Shown: piece after piece, positions 15,709-26,700 of the stretch
Layout of the letters: the number at the start of each line of letters is the position of its first letter
Numbering within the stretch: the stretch's first letter is position 1
Source: Flavobacteriales bacterium
GTDB taxonomy: Bacteria; Bacteroidota; Bacteroidia; Flavobacteriales; Flavobacteriaceae
Length of the DNA: 34,850 nt
Assembly (NCBI GenBank): GCA_027065715.1
Contig: JAMONO010000086.1
Coordinates: 1-34,850 of the forward strand
Reading direction: 5' to 3'
The notes under the pieces: generated by a model
Told to the model about the DNA's origin: nothing
Databases searched by the model: none
The model's input: the letters and a program-made list of their open reading frames with translations, nothing else
Made by a program: the position numbers and the translations under genes

Positions 15709-18081
15709 TTTAGATACGATAATCCTGTGGAAACTTTTCTTTATATACATATCAAGCAACACAAAATCAGATATTTATTACTGGTAATTGGCGTTGTGTG
15801 GTTTTATTTTTTGCTTCCGAGCCCCTTGTTTCAATCTCCTTACAGCACTTTGGCTACTGACCGAAACGGTAGTTTGTTGGGTGCACGTATTGCTTCCGAC
15901 GGACAATGGCGTTTCCCTTTGAGTGACAGTTTACCTTACAAATACCGACAGGCTGTTGTACTATTTGAAGATGCTTGGTTTTATCGTCATCCGGGCATAA
16001 ATCCCGTATCGTTATTCAAAGCTGTTATACAAGATATCAAAGCCGGTAAAATAGTGCGAGGAGGAAGCACGATAACCATGCAGGTAGCCCGAATGGCACG
16101 CGGCAACCAAAAGCGAAATGTATATCAAAAGATTATGGAGATGATTTGGGCTTTGCGTATCGAATTGGCTTATTCAAAAAAAGAAATTTTAAATATATAT
16201 GCTTCGCATGCTCCGTTTGGTGGTAATGTGGTCGGATTGGAAGCAGCAGCATGGCGATATTTTGGGCGTTCTCCCGATAAATTATCATGGGGTGAAACGG
16301 CTGTTTTGGCAGTATTGCCCAATGCACCTTCATTGATATACCCGGGCAAAAATCAAACAAAACTACTCCGTAAACGCAACCGGTTATTAGACAAACTTTA
16401 TAGCAAACATATTATTGACAGTGTAACTTGCGAATTGGCAAAATCGGAAAAATTGCCTCAAAAACCCGGAGCTTTACCCCAAATAACTCCTCATTTGTTA
16501 AATAGATTGCCACAAGGTCAAAAAACAAAAACCACCATAAACAAAAGTTTACAATTGCAAGTAAACGAACTAACCAAAAGACACCACAAATATTTAAGTG
16601 CCAATAAAATTTACAATATGGCGGTATTGGTAGTATCGGTCAAAACGGGCGAGGTGTTGGCTTATACGGGCAATGTATCCGAAAACAAAAAGGATAAAGG
16701 CAGCGAAGTAGATATTATCTTTTCGCGACGCAGCACCGGCAGTATCTTAAAACCTTTTTTGTATGCATGGGCACTTAAAGACGGTTTGATATTGCCACAT
16801 AGTTTACTCAAAGACGTGCCTACACAAATAGCCGGATATCACCCCGAAAATTACAATAAAACTTATGACGGTATGGTTCCTGCCGATGAGGCTTTGGCAC
16901 GTTCGTTAAATATACCTGCCGTTCGTTTGTTGAGAGATTACGGATTGGAAAAATTTCATGACAACTTACAACAAATAGGCTTAAAAACCATTGATAAATC
17001 GGCAGGACACTACGGACTTACATTAATATTGGGAGGCGCAGAGACACGATTGTGGGATATGGTAAAAATATATGCCGGTATGGGACGTAGTTTGAACCGT
17101 TTCGGACAAACAGGACAGTATTATAAAGACAATTATATCGATCCGGTTTGGAAAACTCATAAGAATTTGTTCCAAAATTCGAAGGTAGATGACAATCCGC
17201 CTTTTGGTGCCGATAATATTTGGTTTGTATTTGAAGCCCTTGCTCGCAAAGATCGTCCGGTTGAAGGCGACGATTGGAACATATACCGGTCAGCCCGTAA
17301 AATTGCTTGGAAAACCGGCACCAGTTTCGGACACCGCGATGCTTGGTGTGTAGGTGTAACCCCCGATTATGCCGTTGGGGTTTGGGTGGGCAACGCTTCG
17401 GGTGAAGGACGCCCGGGATTGACCGGAACACAAGTGGCGGCACCTGTTTTATTTGACGTTTTTAAACTGTTACCCCAACAAACAACTTGGTTTCAAAAAC
17501 CCGAAATATTGTTAAAAAAAACCGCTATTTGTGCCCAAAGCGGCTATTTGGCAAGTGCAAACTGTGAAAAAATATTAATCGAACAAATACCTCAAAACGG
17601 CGAACGAACCAAAGTATGTCCTTATCACAAAATTATACATCTTAACCGTGAAGGTACCCGTAGGGTAAACAGCGATTGTTATCCGGTAGCAAACATGCAA
17701 ACCCAAAAATATTTTGTGCTACCGCCTGTTGCCGCTTGGTATTATCGCAAAAAACATAGCAATTACCACCCTTTGCCGCCTTGGGATAGCAATTGTTTAC
17801 CTTTCAACGAAAAAAATATGGATTTGATTTATCCTAAAACGGGCGTACAACTGTTTTTACCCAAAGATTTTAACAAATTGCAACAAAAAGTCGTGTTTAA
17901 AGCTGTTCACAGACAATCGGATGCCAGCATTTATTGGCATTTAAATGAACGTTATATCGGGCAAACCAAAGGCTTACATCATTTGGAATTATACATCAAG
18001 CCCGGCACTTATACCCTTACTCTGGTAGATGACAAAGGCGAAACATTGACACGTCAATTTGAAGTGGTTGTGCCTCGTTAA
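15706..18081 (+). CDS. pbpC: Penicillin-binding protein 1C
   Basis: Up to 791 residues. A membrane anchor at about 22-38 is followed by the GT51 glycosyltransferase (E88 in LFEDAWFYRHPG, GGSTITMQ at 119-126). The transpeptidase domain shows SxxK as S346-ILK (346-349), SLN at 400-402 and KTGTS at 536-540. A C-terminal BiPBP_C-like beta domain (about 690-790) completes the PBP1C architecture. It polymerises and may cross-link peptidoglycan in the periplasm. The start is uncertain: the TTG used here sits inside a -7 box, and GTG at 15727 would give 784 residues and keep the anchor. No alpha-2-macroglobulin gene, the usual pbpC partner, is adjacent; the restriction islet is on its left. Confidence 0.93.
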   Translation: MFRYDNPVETFLYIHIKQHKIRYLLLVIGVVWFYFLLPSPLFQSPYSTLATDRNGSLLGARIASDGQWRFPLSDSLPYKYRQAVVLFEDAWFYRHPGINPVSLFKAVIQDIKAGKIVRGGSTITMQVARMARGNQKRNVYQKIMEMIWALRIELAYSKKEILNIYASHAPFGGNVVGLEAAAWRYFGRSPDKLSWGETAVLAVLPNAPSLIYPGKNQTKLLRKRNRLLDKLYSKHIIDSVTCELAKSEKLPQKPGALPQITPHLLNRLPQGQKTKTTINKSLQLQVNELTKRHHKYLSANKIYNMAVLVVSVKTGEVLAYTGNVSENKKDKGSEVDIIFSRRSTGSILKPFLYAWALKDGLILPHSLLKDVPTQIAGYHPENYNKTYDGMVPADEALARSLNIPAVRLLRDYGLEKFHDNLQQIGLKTIDKSAGHYGLTLILGGAETRLWDMVKIYAGMGRSLNRFGQTGQYYKDNYIDPVWKTHKNLFQNSKVDDNPPFGADNIWFVFEALARKDRPVEGDDWNIYRSARKIAWKTGTSFGHRDAWCVGVTPDYAVGVWVGNASGEGRPGLTGTQVAAPVLFDVFKLLPQQTTWFQKPEILLKKTAICAQSGYLASANCEKILIEQIPQNGERTKVCPYHKIIHLNREGTRRVNSDCYPVANMQTQKYFVLPPVAAWYYRKKHSNYHPLPPWDSNCLPFNEKNMDLIYPKTGVQLFLPKDFNKLQQKVVFKAVHRQSDASIYWHLNERYIGQTKGLHHLELYIKPGTYTLTLVDDKGETLTRQFEVVVPR

Positions 18082-18171
18082 TCACATTTTTTTAAGATAT
18101 TTTTGAAAAAAAACTTTCGTAAATTTAAAATCACTTATTGAAATTGCGTTAGTTCGTTCCCAAAAAAAACT

Positions 18172-18179
18172 TATTTTTG
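18172..18179 (+). promoter_or_regulatory. -7 promoter box TATTTTTG
   Basis: TAnnTTTG match 16 bp ahead of the ABC-F ATG at 18196. Confidence 0.5.
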
Positions 18180-18195
18180 ACCACAAATTTTTTTT

Positions 18196-20127
18196 ATGCT
18201 AAATTTATCCGATGTTACCATACGCTTAGGCGGCAATGATATTGTTCGTAAAGTGAGTTTTCAACTTAATCCGGGGCAAAAAGTCGGTTTAATTGGTCGT
18301 AACGGAGTAGGCAAATCGACATTGCTCAAAGCCATAAACGGCGATGTGGAAATTGCCGAAGGACAAATATCATTGCTCAAAGGCACCCGTATCGGTTTTT
18401 TAAAACAAGATATCGAATTTGACAGCGGCACAACGGTGTTGGAAGAAACTTACAAAGCTTTTGACGACCTTTTGCAGTTGGAAAAACAATTGCTTCAAAT
18501 TGAAACCGAGTTGTCCGAACGTGCCGATTACGAAAGTGAAGCATATTTAAATTTGCTCGATACATACCATCGAATACAAGAAAAATTTCGTGTGTCGGGC
18601 GGGTATCAATATAAAGGTGAAGTCGAAAAAGTATTAAAAGGACTGGGCTTTAATTCCGGCGATTTTGACAAGAAAGTCGAAACATTTTCGGGAGGTTGGC
18701 GCATGCGTATTGAATTGGCTAAAATTCTCTTGCAAAACAACGATGTGCTTTTGCTCGACGAACCGACCAACCATCTGGACATCGAAAGTATATTGTGGTT
18801 CGAAAATTTTTTAAAAAACTATAAAGGTATTGTTATGTTGGTTTCGCATGACCAAATGTTTTTAAACCAAGTTACCAATCGAACCATCGAATTGACCCGA
18901 AACAAAATTTATGATTTTCCAAAGGCCTATTCCGATTTTATGAAAATAAAAGCCGAATTGATCGAAAAACAACAACAAACTGCCAAAAATCAAGAAAAAG
19001 AAATTAAAGAAACCGAACGACTTATCGAAAAATTTCGTTACAAAGCCACCAAAGCGAGTTTTGCCCAATCTTTAATCAAAAAATTGGAAAAAATGGAACG
19101 TATCGAAGTCGATGCGATTGATAACAAAACCATGAATATCAGTTTTCCGGTGGCAAAAGCTTCGGGCAAAATTGTTTTTGAAATAGAACATCTTGAAAAA
19201 AAATACGAACAAAAAGAAGTTTTAAAAGACCTTAATTTAATCATAACCAAAGGCGAAAAACTGGCATTTGTAGGTCAAAACGGCACCGGCAAAACCACTT
19301 TGGCAAAAATATTGGTAGGCGAATTGAAACAAACCGCCGGAAAACTTAAAGTGGGGCATAATGTCAAAATAGGTTATTTTGCCCAAAATCAATCGGAATA
19401 TTTGCAACCGGATTTAACGGTATTGGAAACCATCGAAGCGGCTTCGGACGATACCAATCGTGTCGGATTGCGTGATATTTTGGGCGCCTTTTTGTTTTCG
19501 GGCGACGAAGTGCATAAAAAGGTCAAAGTATTGTCGGGAGGAGAGCGAAACCGTTTGGCTCTTGCCGTTATGATGTTGCAACCGGTCAATGTGTTGATTA
19601 TGGACGAACCGACCAATCACCTCGATATTCACTCCAAAAATGTTTTGCAACAAGCCTTAAAAACTTTTGACGGAACCTTGATTGTAGTTTCGCATGACAG
19701 ACATTTTTTGCAAGGATTGACCCAAAAAACCATCGAATTCAAACAAAGAAATATCAAGGTATATTTGGGTGATATTGATTATTTTTTGAAAGAACGTCAA
19801 GCCGAAAATTTTAGAGAAATTGAACAAAAGAAGGCTCAAAATATACGTTCGAAAAACAAATCTGCTAATAGTGATTATGAAATGCGAAAAGCCAATCGAA
19901 AACGGTTAAAACAATTAAAAAATAAATTGCAAAAAATAGAATTGGCAATACAAGAACAAGAAAATACTCTTGCTCAAATGGAAACACAGTTGGCTGCTCC
20001 CGAACCTCCTGCCGAAACTTCTTTTTTTGAAGATTACAATCAAATCAAAGAGAATTTGGAGCAACTGATGAGCCATTGGGAAATTTTGCAAACCGAATTA
20101 GACGATTTGGAAAAGCAAATCGGTTAA
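18196..20127 (+). CDS. ABC-F family ATPase, Uup-like
   Basis: 643 residues with two ABC domains in one chain and no membrane segments, the ABC-F pattern; these proteins act on the ribosome. NBD1 has Walker A GRNGVGKST (34-42), signature SGGWRMRIELA and Walker [15 protein letters not shown]2 has GQNGTGKTT, LSGGERNRLALA and [11 protein letters not shown], so both sites look catalytic. Between them lies the lysine- and glutamate-rich linker typical of ABC-F. A C-terminal coiled-coil extension (about 560-643) points to the Uup/YheS branch over EttA. It overlaps the convergent TlpA-like gene by four bases. Confidence 0.9.
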   Translation: MLNLSDVTIRLGGNDIVRKVSFQLNPGQKVGLIGRNGVGKSTLLKAINGDVEIAEGQISLLKGTRIGFLKQDIEFDSGTTVLEETYKAFDDLLQLEKQLLQIETELSERADYESEAYLNLLDTYHRIQEKFRVSGGYQYKGEVEKVLKGLGFNSGDFDKKVETFSGGWRMRIELAKILLQNNDVLLLDEPTNHLDIESILWFENFLKNYKGIVMLVSHDQMFLNQVTNRTIELTRNKIYDFPKAYSDFMKIKAELIEKQQQTAKNQEKEIKETERLIEKFRYKATKASFAQSLIKKLEKMERIEVDAIDNKTMNISFPVAKASGKIVFEIEHLEKKYEQKEVLKDLNLIITKGEKLAFVGQNGTGKTTLAKILVGELKQTAGKLKVGHNVKIGYFAQNQSEYLQPDLTVLETIEAASDDTNRVGLRDILGAFLFSGDEVHKKVKVLSGGERNRLALAVMMLQPVNVLIMDEPTNHLDIHSKNVLQQALKTFDGTLIVVSHDRHFLQGLTQKTIEFKQRNIKVYLGDIDYFLKERQAENFREIEQKKAQNIRSKNKSANSDYEMRKANRKRLKQLKNKLQKIELAIQEQENTLAQMETQLAAPEPPAETSFFEDYNQIKENLEQLMSHWEILQTELDDLEKQIG

Positions 20128-21491
20128 TTCTTGTTTATTGGTTCGGGTTTAACCGGATTGGCTTTTAAAAAGGCTTCCAAATTTTTCACTTCATAAGGTT
20201 CGGCTATTATTTCATTTCGATTATTTAAGACAAAAAAGGTCGGTGTGGCTTTGATATGGTAGGTTTTTACGATGGGATTGTCCCATTTTTGTAATTTTAA
20301 TCCGTGCACAAACTCGGGATAGTATTGATGCTCGCTGCTCCAAGGATATTTTTCGCTTTCCAAGCCAATGGCAACAACGGTAAAGTCGGGACGTGCTTGC
20401 ATCAATTTTTTTATTTTGGGCATGGCATGTAAACAGTGCGGACAGGTAGCGCTCCAAAAAATCAATAAGGTATATGGCTTTTGTGCCGTGTATTGATATA
20501 ATGTATGTTTTTTTTCGTTCAAATCGGTAAATTCAAAATCGGGGGCTTGTTCTCCGATACTGAGCCCTATTTCGTCCAAAATGTTTTGCAAATTTATCTG
20601 TTTTTGCTCCTCGGGGGTCATTTTTTTGATGTATTTGTCTATCAAAAGTTTGGATACGCGTCCGTCGGTATTGACAAATGAAGTGGTTAGTGAAAATATA
20701 ATATTGTTGCGATAATTTCGGTTGTTAATCAGCGGCAATATGCGTTCTATTTTTTTTAAATATTCAAGATGTTGAGTTTGAGGATTTTGAGGTGGATTAA
20801 AACTAAATACATAATCATTTATAAGGTCGATAATAATATTGCTTCGTTGCAAATCGTTGTCGTTAAAATTCAAATAATCAAAAAAATGTTTGTCTTTGAG
20901 GTTTATGTAAGTTTCTGTCGGCAAGAGTGAATCGGGGAAAAATCTTTGCATATTTTTGATGTATTTTTCGGCTAACAGCCCCTTTGCATGAGTTTGGGTT
21001 TTTTGTTGTAAACTATCCAATTGTTTTTTTAGATTTTTGTATTGAATTGCATCGTTGTGGTTTGCTGTTTTGTTGAAGAGTTTTTTTTCGATGCGATGCA
21101 AAGCTGCGGTTATTTTTAGAAAACTTTTGCGATAGGGCAAAAAAACTTTGTTTTCATTTGATTTGATAACTTCAATACGGTTGTTTTCAAAAGGATAGAC
21201 ATTTAACGAAACAGTTTCGTTGTTGTAGATAAAATAGACAAAATTATTGGGATTCATGTCATACATTAACAAATATAGCCCCGGTTTACGTCCTTTGAGG
21301 TTGTAAACAAAAAGACTGTCTTTGTTTTGTTGTTTGTTATTGATGTAAGATTGTTTGACATCTTTTAATTCGTACAAAACCGTCCAAGGATATTGTTTGG
21401 CGGGGTAAATATGCACTTGTAAACTGTCTTGTGCTTGCAGACCGGTGTATAATATTGTGATTAATAGAAAAAAAGTGTTTTTTATCTTCAT
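20124..21491 (-). CDS. TlpA-like thioredoxin-domain protein
   Basis: 455 residues with a signal peptide (about 1-20, ending TGLQAQ). Residues 25-300 form a poorly conserved helical/beta region of the kind found in Bacteroidota thiol-disulfide proteins with an N-terminal DUF4369/DUF5106-like part. The thioredoxin domain follows (about 310-445): GEQAPDFEFTDL, active site C350-P-H-C353 and cis-proline in KATPTFF. CPHC differs from the usual CxxC pairs of reductive TlpA but is seen in several family members. It probably works in the periplasm as a thiol oxidoreductase. Overlaps the convergent ABC-F gene by TTAA. Confidence 0.8.
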   Translation of the reverse strand: MKIKNTFFLLITILYTGLQAQDSLQVHIYPAKQYPWTVLYELKDVKQSYINNKQQNKDSLFVYNLKGRKPGLYLLMYDMNPNNFVYFIYNNETVSLNVYPFENNRIEVIKSNENKVFLPYRKSFLKITAALHRIEKKLFNKTANHNDAIQYKNLKKQLDSLQQKTQTHAKGLLAEKYIKNMQRFFPDSLLPTETYINLKDKHFFDYLNFNDNDLQRSNIIIDLINDYVFSFNPPQNPQTQHLEYLKKIERILPLINNRNYRNNIIFSLTTSFVNTDGRVSKLLIDKYIKKMTPEEQKQINLQNILDEIGLSIGEQAPDFEFTDLNEKKHTLYQYTAQKPYTLLIFWSATCPHCLHAMPKIKKLMQARPDFTVVAIGLESEKYPWSSEHQYYPEFVHGLKLQKWDNPIVKTYHIKATPTFFVLNNRNEIIAEPYEVKNLEAFLKANPVKPEPINKN

Positions 21492-21551
21492 TTGGAACCG
21501 TATTTGTTATTTTCCGACTTCAAATATCATACCTTTTTTTGTAAAATAAAA

Positions 21552-21578
21552 GAAGTCGCCTTAAAAAAAGACGACTTC
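21552..21578 (-). terminator. Terminator of gdhA
   Basis: Stem GAAGTCG/CGACTTC (21552-21558 with 21572-21578), followed on the minus strand by the T-rich tail TTTTATTTT. It lies just after the gdhA stop. Confidence 0.8.
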
Positions 21579-21600
21579 ATACAAAGGATATGATGAATGT

Positions 21601-22956
21601 TTATACAATACCTTGTGCCAGCATAGCATCGGCTACTTTGACAAAACCGGCAATATTGGCACCTTTTTCGTAATCGACCCAACCGTCCGGTGTTTTGCCG
21701 TATTTGACGCAAGCTTCGTGTATATCGTTCATGATACGTTTGAGTTTTTCATCGACTTCTTCGCGTGTCCAACTAAAACGCAATGAGTTTTGGCTCATTT
21801 CCAATCCCGATACGGCTACACCGCCGGCATTGGAAGCTTTGCCGGGGGCATACAAAATTTTGGCTGCTTTATACAATTTGATAGCACCCGGTGTTGAAGG
21901 CATGTTGGCTCCTTCTACTACTGCTTTTACACCGTTTTTAATCAATTTGGCAGCATCTTCTTCATTTATTTCGTTTTGGGTGGCACAAGGCAAAGCAATA
22001 TCAGCAGCTACTCCCCAAGGACGTTCACCTTTGAAATATTTGGCATGGGGATATTTATCGACATATTCGTATATACGTCCGCGTTTGACATTTTTAAGAT
22101 GCATAACAAAAGCCAGTTTTTCGGCATCAATTCCGTCGGGGTCATAAATATAACCGCTTGAGTCCGAAAGGGTAACGACTTTGGCACCCAGTTGGGTAGC
22201 TTTTTCGGTGGCATACTGAGCTACGTTGCCACTACCCGATACCAAAACAGTTTTGCCTTTAAACGAATCGCCCAATGTGTTGAGCATTTGTTCAGCAAAA
22301 TATACTACACCGTAACCGGTGGCTTCGGGACGAATTAATGAACCGCCAAACGAAATCCCTTTGCCGGTTAATACGCCTGTAAATTCATTTTTCAGTTTTT
22401 TGTATTGACCGAACAAATAGCCTATTTCGCGTCCGCCAACGCCAATGTCTCCGGCTGGCACATCGGTGTTGGGACCGATATGACGGAACAATTCGCTCAT
22501 AAATGATTGGGCAAAACGCATGACTTCGGTATCCGATTTGCCACGGGTATCAAAATCGGAACCTCCTTTACCGCCTCCCATGGGTAAGGTTGTCAATGAA
22601 TTTTTAAAGGTTTGTTCAAATCCTAAAAATTTAAGGATACTCAAATTAACCGTTTCGTGAAAACGCAAACCTCCTTTGTAAGGTCCGATTGCCGAATTAA
22701 ATTCGACACGGTAGCCACGATTGACACGGGTTTGTCCTTTGTCATCAACCCAAGGAACGCGAAACATTATAACACGTTCGGGTTCAATCATTCTTTCCAA
22801 CAACATTTGATTGTTGTATTTGGGATTTTCCATAATGAAAGGAATAACCGCCTCGGCAACCTCACTTACCGCTTGCAAAAATTCGGGTTCGTTGGGATTG
22901 CGGTGTTTGGCATATTCCATAAAACTGTTAATTTGTTCTTGATACTTATTGCTCAT
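21601..22956 (-). CDS. gdhA: NADP-type glutamate dehydrogenase
   Basis: 451 residues, the length of the hexameric small GDH that interconverts 2-oxoglutarate plus ammonia with glutamate. Conserved blocks are GPYKGGLRFH (substrate lysine), TLPMGGGKGGSDFDTRGKSD with its catalytic lysine, PAGDIGVGGREIGYLFGQYK, the Rossmann glycines in SGSGNVAQYA and CATQNEINEEDA. The similarity to biosynthetic NADP enzymes is from overall pattern; the cofactor-deciding residues were not modelled. It has its own terminator and is bounded upstream by the terminator of the next gene, so it is probably monocistronic. Confidence 0.96.
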   Translation of the reverse strand: MSNKYQEQINSFMEYAKHRNPNEPEFLQAVSEVAEAVIPFIMENPKYNNQMLLERMIEPERVIMFRVPWVDDKGQTRVNRGYRVEFNSAIGPYKGGLRFHETVNLSILKFLGFEQTFKNSLTTLPMGGGKGGSDFDTRGKSDTEVMRFAQSFMSELFRHIGPNTDVPAGDIGVGGREIGYLFGQYKKLKNEFTGVLTGKGISFGGSLIRPEATGYGVVYFAEQMLNTLGDSFKGKTVLVSGSGNVAQYATEKATQLGAKVVTLSDSSGYIYDPDGIDAEKLAFVMHLKNVKRGRIYEYVDKYPHAKYFKGERPWGVAADIALPCATQNEINEEDAAKLIKNGVKAVVEGANMPSTPGAIKLYKAAKILYAPGKASNAGGVAVSGLEMSQNSLRFSWTREEVDEKLKRIMNDIHEACVKYGKTPDGWVDYEKGANIAGFVKVADAMLAQGIV

Positions 22957-23077
22957 GATGAATGATTTAATGAATTAGTGCTTGAAATTAAAACTTTTTT
23001 TGAATTGTGCAAGTGATAAACCATTGTTTTTTGATTTTTTGTTAAATTTTTTTTGTTATGTGTTTTTTGTTACAAAA

Positions 23078-23105
23078 AAAGGCTGTCTTCAAAAAGACAA
23101 CCTTT
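23078..23105 (-). terminator. Terminator of second ABC-F gene
   Basis: Stem AAAGG-c-TGTCTT against AAGACA-a-CCTTT with a CAAA loop. On the minus strand it is followed by a run of T. It lies between the ABC-F stop and gdhA. Confidence 0.78.
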
Positions 23106-23168
23106 AATGAATATACGATTGTTGGTAAAATAAGTGGTGTTATAAAATTATTAAAGGATTGAAAAAAA

Positions 23169-24797
<1,629 letters not shown>

Positions 24798-24814
24798 CTA
24801 TTTTAAAATTTTTG

Positions 24815-24822
24815 CAAAATTA
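24815..24822 (-). promoter_or_regulatory. -7 promoter box TAATTTTG
   Basis: TAnnTTTG match on the minus strand, 20 bp before the second ABC-F ATG. Confidence 0.5.
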
Positions 24823-24903
24823 CAATTTTTAATTTTACCGATTAATATATTTTATTGTCCATTTTGTTTTGAAAAATATTATGGTGAAAGGAGGCAAAAT
24901 AAA

Positions 24904-25296
24904 TCAAAGTTGTTTTTGCACCCATTCGTTTACGGCATCGAGCAATTCGTCAATGTTTTCTTGATGACGTCGCGGCGTGTGTCCTTTGGTAATGGTCGAA
25001 GCGTTGTTTACCAACAAGCGACTGACTTCGCTCCAATTGATAAAATTTCGTATATTTTTTACATGTTTACCGGTTTGAGAGGCTTTTTTTTGTTTGATTT
25101 TGGGTTCAATAACCATTTCTTTTAATTTGGGACGGTTAATGACATAAGGTTTTTCAAAGGTGATAAAAATTTTATCGTCTTTTTCTTTCAGGGTGAAGTT
25201 GATTTTTCCGGTTTCGATGTGTAAGAGGTTTCCTACGGAAAAATCAACGGTTGTTACAACTTGTAAAGGAATTCGTTTGCGGGCTTTTACTTTCAT
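24904..25296 (-). CDS. Conserved-looking basic protein, unknown family
   Basis: 130 residues, no signal peptide or membrane segment, lysine- and arginine-rich. The first half (about 1-70) reads as a small beta fold (VDFSVGNLLHIETGKINFTL, DDKIFITFEKPYVI). A basic linker (KQKKASQTGKHVK) is followed by a helical C-terminal half (WSEVSRLLVNNAS through LLDAVNEWVQKQL). This could be a nucleic-acid- or ribosome-associated protein, but I recognise no family. It has its own -7 box and stands upstream of the ABC-F gene on the same strand, 109 bp away. Confidence 0.6.
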   Translation of the reverse strand: MKVKARKRIPLQVVTTVDFSVGNLLHIETGKINFTLKEKDDKIFITFEKPYVINRPKLKEMVIEPKIKQKKASQTGKHVKNIRNFINWSEVSRLLVNNASTITKGHTPRRHQENIDELLDAVNEWVQKQL

Positions 25297-25324
25297 TTTT
25301 CTTATTTTTTTATATTTCTCTTTA

Positions 25325-25332
25325 CAAAGATA
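25325..25332 (-). promoter_or_regulatory. -7 promoter box TATCTTTG
   Basis: TAnnTTTG match on the minus strand, 28 bp before the ATG of the 130-residue protein. Confidence 0.5.
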
Positions 25333-25406
25333 TTTTAATTTCGTTGAATTTTACGAGATTTTTCTAATTTTAACACTTTATACCAAATCGATTTATAAAA
25401 TGGTGT

Positions 25407-25881
25407 TGTCTCAAAAGGGTTTAATAAATATATTTTGACAAAAAAACAATTATTAACTCACCGATTTTCAGGTTAAAGATTTCTCGCTGCGTTCGAAATG
25501 ACAGGTGTCAGATGAGGGGTGTAAGATGCCGGATGATGAGGTGTAAATGTCATTCCGAAGGAGTGAAACGACTGAGGAATCTTTTACCAAATAGATAAAG
25601 GTTTCTCACTGCATTTGAAATGACGCCATTTATTACGTAATTCTTTGACTGGCAACACGTTGTCATTGCGAGGTGCGAGGCACGAGTACCGTGGCAATCT
25701 TTTGTTTTGGTGTCGGTTTATTGAATTGGATTCTTCACTTCGCTGTCGCTCCGTTCTGAATGACAACACACTTCACTCCGTTCGGAATGACACGACACTG
25801 CTGTTAGCTTATTCTGTCAATTTAGGTTATTTTTTCTATTTTGCAAACATAGGATGACAGATGATTCAATCTTTTGAGACA
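25407..25881. repeat. Intergenic mosaic repeat, copy B, with terminal inverted repeats
   Basis: A gene-free block of about 475 bp framed by an exact 11-bp inverted repeat: TGTCTCAAAAG at 25407-25417 and CTTTTGAGACA at 25871-25881. The interior (about 25470-25850) is a diverged relative of the repeats at 1-385 and 32520-32908, in the orientation of the latter. It shares the phrases GGAGTG-AACGACTGAGGAATC, CATTGCGAGGTGCGAG and repeated AATGACA module ends. No transposase or other ORF is supported. The short termini and size suggest a MITE-like non-autonomous element or a mosaic repeat cluster. Confidence 0.7.
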
Positions 25882-25920
25882 GTCCCATTCCATAATTGTA
25901 ATTGGTGTTATAAATTATTT

Positions 25921-26700
25921 TTATGTGTTAAAATATTTTAATTGGATATTTTGCCCGTCATAAACCAGGTATGAAAAATGTTCTAACCAATCTCCCGTAT
26001 TAAAATATGTAGATTTATTGTCGATAGACATTTTGAGGGGCAGGTGTCGGTGTCCGAATACAAAATAATCGATTTGGGGTTGTTTGGTTAGATATTCCAT
26101 GGCGTATAAGTATAACCATTCTTGGTCTTTACCGTGAAAAATCCGATCGTATTCACCGCTAATCAGTTTATTTTTTTGTGAGAAATAACGGATTAATTTC
26201 AAACCGATATCAGGATGCAGCCAACGAAAAAGAAATTGAGCTACGGGGTTTCGAAAGAGTTTTTTCAGTAGTTTGTAGTTTTTGTCTCCGGGACCTAAGC
26301 CGTCACCGTGTCCCAACAAAAATTTTTTTTGATTGATAACAAAGATTTCGGGTTCAAAAAATACGGTGAAATGAAGTTCGGTTGTTAGGTAATTGCGCAT
26401 CCACATATCGTGATTGCCGACGAAAAAATACACGGGGATATCGACATCGGTTAGTTCGGCAAGTTTGCCTAAACTTCTTACAAACCCTTTGGGTACGGCA
26501 CTTTTGTATTCAAACCAAGCATCGAACATGTCGCCGAGTATAAACAAGACGCCTACATCGGATTTGATAATTTCGAGCCATTGAACGAAACGTTTTTCTC
26601 GTTGTAAACTCGATAAATTTGCGTCCAATCCGAAATGGTGGTCGGAGACAAAATAGGCTTTTTTGCCCGTAGTCAGTTTTATGTTCTTAGTTTTGGTCAT
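25921..26700 (-). CDS. lpxH: UDP-2,3-diacylglucosamine diphosphatase LpxH
   Basis: 259 residues from ATG 26700, chosen because it starts MTKTKNIKL just before the fold; the longer frame would run deep into queD. It is a calcineurin-like phosphoesterase that hydrolyses UDP-diacylglucosamine to lipid X at the membrane, an early lipid A step. Metal-binding signatures are SDHHFG (19-24), GDMFD (56-60), GNHDMW (95-100), GHGDG and FGHRH. The start overlaps the queD stop by 14 bp, indicating co-transcription from the promoter at 27339. Confidence 0.92.
   Translation of the reverse strand: MTKTKNIKLTTGKKAYFVSDHHFGLDANLSSLQREKRFVQWLEIIKSDVGVLFILGDMFDAWFEYKSAVPKGFVRSLGKLAELTDVDIPVYFFVGNHDMWMRNYLTTELHFTVFFEPEIFVINQKKFLLGHGDGLGPGDKNYKLLKKLFRNPVAQFLFRWLHPDIGLKLIRYFSQKNKLISGEYDRIFHGKDQEWLYLYAMEYLTKQPQIDYFVFGHRHLPLKMSIDNKSTYFNTGDWLEHFSYLVYDGQNIQLKYFNT

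Noticed and set aside
17018-17443. 141-codon antisense ORF inside pbpC
   Set aside because: Shadow frame; the sense strand carries the transpeptidase motifs.
21695-22147. 150-codon antisense ORF inside gdhA
   Set aside because: Shadow frame of a highly conserved enzyme gene.
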